A stretch of DNA of 64,000 nucleotides, from positions 157,265-221,264 of the forward strand of contig JAHDFD010000003.1 of NCBI GenBank assembly GCA_020628375.1. Reading direction: 5' to 3'. The position numbers and the translations under genes were made by a program. Positions 60,897 through 64,000 of this stretch are shown here, piece after piece (position 1 is the stretch's first letter; each line of letters opens with the position of its first letter). The notes under the pieces were generated by a model. It searched no databases, had not been told where the DNA came from, and saw nothing but the letters and a program-made list of their open reading frames with translations. Source of the stretch: Chitinophagales bacterium. GTDB taxonomy: Bacteria > Bacteroidota > Bacteroidia > Chitinophagales > UBA2359.

Positions 60897-60937
60897 AAAA
60901 GGCAGGCTTTCTAAATTTAAAAGCCTGCCTTTTTTTA
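60897..60937 (+). terminator. Intrinsic terminator after bactofilin
   Basis: Stem AAAAGGCAGGCTTT / AAAGCCTGCCTTTT followed by Ts on the plus strand; the A-run on the other side lets it also serve the convergent minus-strand gene. Confidence 0.9.
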
Positions 60938-63900
60938 TTTTATAACTGATATTGTTCCGGTAATTGGAATTTTACCATCCCTCAGATCCAATATAAAATA
61001 ATAGGTTCCATCTGATACTGGTTTACCATTCAAGTTTGTTCCATCCCACCTGTCTAAAGGACTTTCAGACTCATATACCAAACTTCCCCAACGATTATAA
61101 ACTAACAGATAAATATCATCACCTATCTTATCTTCATAAAGAGATATTCCCCATGTATCGTTTACTCCATCGCCGTTCGGTGTAATTACATTTATTATTC
61201 CTTCGGAAACAGTCTGACATTCTTCAACAATAACTGTAACCAGCTCTGATGTTGAACAATCTTCATCATTCCCAACAGTAACTTCGTAAATAGTTGTTTC
61301 ATTAGGGAAAACAACTATCGAGGCATCGAATGTATTTCCTAAAATACTGGTATCTCCTGATAAAGCAGTCCAATTGTATTGCGTACCGCCTGCTGCGGTT
61401 AGTACCGCTCCCTCTTCATCCATACAAATAGTTACATCGGTTGTAAGACTTGTAATCTCTACTTCTTCAGAAAGTTCAATAAGCAATTCATCTTCTCCGG
61501 TACAACCATTTTCATCTGTAGCAATTAATTGTACATTCATTGATTCATCAGGGATAAATGTTGAGCCATCATCATAAGAAATGCCATTGATTAACCAGAT
61601 ATAAGTTGATTCCTCCTGAGGATCAGATGCAAATAGTGTAACTTCTTCACCATCACAAATATTTATAGTTTCACCTGCATTAACTTCAGGCCCGTCCAGT
61701 ATTTCTACTAAAACCTCTAAAGTTTCTTCACAAGCACCATTTGTAAATTCAAATATAATTATTGCGTCTTCTGTTGTTGTAAAGGCTCCGGTTGCTATAT
61801 CGAAATTACCACTTGTGGTTGTAAAATTTTCCGGTACGATAGGCAGTTCAATAAATAGAGTCTCTTCTCCACAAATCTGATAGGAATCATTTTCGAGTTC
61901 AACCGTTAACTCACTAACTTCTATCATTTCATCCAATTGAAAGCTGTCTGTGCCTGAGCATCCTGTTACAGTTAAGCTTACTGAATAGGCTCCAGCTTCA
62001 TTATAACTAACAGTTGGGTTTGGTTCATTTGAAGTAGCGGGTGTTCCACCTTCAAAAATCCACTCGTAAGTATTAGCATTCTCAGAAGCATCGAGAAAAG
62101 TGATCGTTTCTCCAACACATATTTCAGTGTTTGCTATTGAAAAGCCGGCAATAGTAATAGCAGACTGATCTATACCTACATTTACAGAAGCTATTGCTGT
62201 ACAACCAAACTCATTTTCAATCGTTAATTCAAAGCTTGTTGGTTCATCAACTGAAATTTCTATTTCAGGACTTGTTGCTCCATTGCTCCATAAGTAAGTT
62301 ACATTTTCGTCAGATGAAAATGCTGTTAGTGTCAACAACTCTCCAATACAAGCATTTGGAGAAGTCGGGCTGATACTTAAAGTCAACTCCTGGTCTTCAA
62401 TTATAATTTCCTCCGTTCCATTCACTATACAATTATTTTCATCCATAACGGAAATATTATAGACACCCGGCAATAGGTTTTCAAAAGTATTAGCCGTCTG
62501 AAAAATTTCAGTACCATCGATAGAATATAGCAGCGTACCCGTACCTCCAATTGCAGAAACTTCAATTACGCCATCATTTGCATTACATTCACTTAAATCT
62601 TGCGATCCAATGTTTGCTATGATAATTGTTGAAGGACTTTGTACTTCATAAGTTCCGGCATTTAAACTACAACTATTGTCAGAGGTTCTGATTATAAGTT
62701 CGTAAATACCGGTGCTAAGCTCTTCAAATACGGGATCACTCTCCCAACTTAAACCACCATCAATTGAAAACTCTAAACTCTCTGAACCAGCATTAGCCTG
62801 AACAATTAAAGTACCATCATTACTATCGCTACAAAGTGTGTTAATCACTTCTACATCATCAAGTATGATACTTTCAGGTTCATCAATAACTACCTCATTA
62901 TCAAAAATCTGAATACAACCAAAACCATCACTGACAACAATATTATATACTCCGGCCGCCAAATCGGTAAATAACTCATCATTAGAAAAGTTGATTCCGC
63001 CATTAATTGAATAGGAAAGATCATTACCAATAGCAGAAATTAAAATTGATCCTGTACTTGTATCACAAAAACTGACATCGCCTGTTATTACCTCTTCAAT
63101 AATAATATTATTTTCAACAGCTTCGATCATAATACTTGAAGGGTAACTGATTTCACAGCCAAAAGCATCTCTTACAATCACATTATATATTCCGGCTGAA
63201 AGGTTATTAAATACGTTCGTATCTGAAAAAGTAATTCCATTATTCAAAGAATATTCCACCCCATTACCAATAGCTTCAATATAAATACTACCATCATTGA
63301 CATTACATCCGGTTTCATCTACACTTTCAACACTTAATATTTCTAAGTTTGAGTTAAATTCATCTATCTGGATCTGTTCAGTCCAGGACTGTTCGCAATT
63401 AGTAGCTTCTGACAAAGCTGTGATCATATAATTACCAGCCGAAAGATTTAAAAACACGTTACTAGTTTCGTAATTTTCACCGCCATCTATTGAATACAGA
63501 ATACTGCCCTGTGCAGAAGCATCAATAGTAATCGAAGCATCATTAGCATTACAGCCCGAAATAAGGTTGATAGAAACATTGTCTATAGACAAATCACTTT
63601 CTAAAGGCTGAATATTTACTATTCCATAAGGCTCGGTGCAACCTATACTATTTTGAACGACCACATTGTATTCGCCTGAACTTAGATCTGTAAATACATT
63701 GGAATCCTGATAGGTTATGCCGCCATCTATTGAATAGCTTAGTTCACTTGAAGAAGTTGCTGTTATTTCTATGCTACCATTACTTCCACCACATTCACTT
63801 ACATTAGCGCTTTCTACTGATGAAATGATGATATCATTGTCTAAAGGTTGAATATTTACTATTCCATAAGTCTCTGTGCAACCTACACTATTTTGAACTA

Positions 63901-64000
63901 CAACATTGTATTCGCCTGAACTTAGATCTGTAAATACATTGGAATCCTGATAGGTTATGCCGCCATCTATTGAATAGCTTAATTCACTTGAAGAAGTTGC
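60935..64000 (-). CDS. T9SS type B surface protein with SprB-like repeats (N-terminus beyond window)
   Basis: At least 1021 codons; the frame stays open to position 64000, so the internal Met at 63664 is not the start. From the right edge inwards there are many modules of about 75-80 residues with core YSIDGGITYQDSNVFTDLSS followed by GxYNVVVxDxxGC, as in SprB-type gliding adhesins. Then come Ig-like and PKD modules (CVGETITFLDASENANTYEW) and finally a type B sorting domain of the gliding-motility kind (VITPNGDGVNDTWGI, VYNRWGSLVYES, WDGTNLNGKPVSDGTYYFIL). The last two modules at the edge (240-bp period) are nearly identical in DNA. Likely a cell-surface adhesin. Confidence 0.9.
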   Translation of the reverse strand, partial: ATSSSELSYSIDGGITYQDSNVFTDLSSGEYNVVVQNSVGCTETYGIVNIQPLDNDIIISSVESANVSECGGSNGSIEITATSSSELSYSIDGGITYQDSNVFTDLSSGEYNVVVQNSIGCTEPYGIVNIQPLESDLSIDNVSINLISGCNANDASITIDASAQGSILYSIDGGENYETSNVFLNLSAGNYMITALSEATNCEQSWTEQIQIDEFNSNLEILSVESVDETGCNVNDGSIYIEAIGNGVEYSLNNGITFSDTNVFNNLSAGIYNVIVRDAFGCEISYPSSIMIEAVENNIIIEEVITGDVSFCDTSTGSILISAIGNDLSYSINGGINFSNDELFTDLAAGVYNIVVSDGFGCIQIFDNEVVIDEPESIILDDVEVINTLCSDSNDGTLIVQANAGSESLEFSIDGGLSWESDPVFEELSTGIYELIIRTSDNSCSLNAGTYEVQSPSTIIIANIGSQDLSECNANDGVIEVSAIGGTGTLLYSIDGTEIFQTANTFENLLPGVYNISVMDENNCIVNGTEEIIIEDQELTLSISPTSPNACIGELLTLTAFSSDENVTYLWSNGATSPEIEISVDEPTSFELTIENEFGCTAIASVNVGIDQSAITIAGFSIANTEICVGETITFLDASENANTYEWIFEGGTPATSNEPNPTVSYNEAGAYSVSLTVTGCSGTDSFQLDEMIEVSELTVELENDSYQICGEETLFIELPIVPENFTTTSGNFDIATGAFTTTEDAIIIFEFTNGACEETLEVLVEILDGPEVNAGETINICDGEEVTLFASDPQEESTYIWLINGISYDDGSTFIPDESMNVQLIATDENGCTGEDELLIELSEEVEITSLTTDVTICMDEEGAVLTAAGGTQYNWTALSGDTSILGNTFDASIVVFPNETTIYEVTVGNDEDCSTSELVTVIVEECQTVSEGIINVITPNGDGVNDTWGISLYEDKIGDDIYLLVYNRWGSLVYESESPLDRWDGTNLNGKPVSDGTYYFILDLRDGKIPITGTISVIK

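Overview
The window is a low-GC chromosomal segment of a Bacteroidota bacterium, probably an environmental or marine member of the Saprospiria, Flavobacteriia or Cytophagia type. The evidence is several very large secreted proteins with type A or type B C-terminal domains of the type IX secretion system, a PorE-like OmpA protein, DUF6090, a soluble-fumarate-reductase-like sdhCAB operon, LytS/LytTR signalling, and promoters of the TAnnTTTG type, some with a TTG about 20 bases upstream. Several genes start with TTG or GTG. I cannot place it to genus.

Layout. Positions 1-2.8 kb hold the start of katG (cut by the window edge) and an ArsR / TauE / persulfide dioxygenase-rhodanese operon for sulfide or persulfide detoxification. 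Positions 2.9-11.1 kb are an accessory region: mazEF, three blocks of a dispersed repeat of about 194 bp around a T9SS protein, an MXAN_6230/SCO0854-like protein (zinc ribbon plus TerD-like domain), an array of unusual structured RNAs, and a Uma2-family gene. Positions 11.2-20.5 kb hold a secreted Cys-rich protein, sdhCAB, a Uma2 plus 2-hydroxyacid dehydrogenase pair, small unknown genes and an RluA-type pseudouridine synthase with no canonical start codon. Positions 20.7-33.3 kb hold CoA-transferase subunit A, a polysaccharide-deacetylase-like protein, a PorE-like protein, gamma-glutamyltransferase, a carboxylesterase, a 36-residue membrane microprotein, a LutB-like protein that has lost its Fe-S cysteines, and FtsB/DivIC. 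Positions 33.5-64 kb are dominated by T9SS giants (2581 aa, 1856 aa and a third running off the right edge). Between them lie a two-kinase LytTR system, one kinase of which lacks its phospho-acceptor His, a PilJ-type sensor, an M1 peptidase, recR, a GT9 transferase, and a sigma factor / 66 aa / MscS / bactofilin operon.

The most unusual part is 8954-10315. Directly upstream of, and apparently on the same strand as, the MXAN_6230-like gene sit nine structured RNA units. One is an intact tRNA-Lys(UUU). Three are tRNA-like genes with perfect acceptor, D and T arms whose anticodon arm is interrupted by a conserved stem; in one of them the two tRNA halves lie 274 nt apart. Five are free modules closed by the same stem (GGTCAA at the 5' side, AATTACC at the 3' side). 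The free modules are circular permutations of the stem found inside the interrupted tRNAs. The stem recalls the Ro-binding stem of Y RNAs, and the combination of such a stem with tRNA parts recalls bacterial YrlA RNA, but I see no TROVE/Ro60 gene in the window. I propose an RNA-based, perhaps stress- or defence-related, system of tRNA mimics plus a TerD-domain protein. The RNA architecture is read directly from the sequence; the function is inference.
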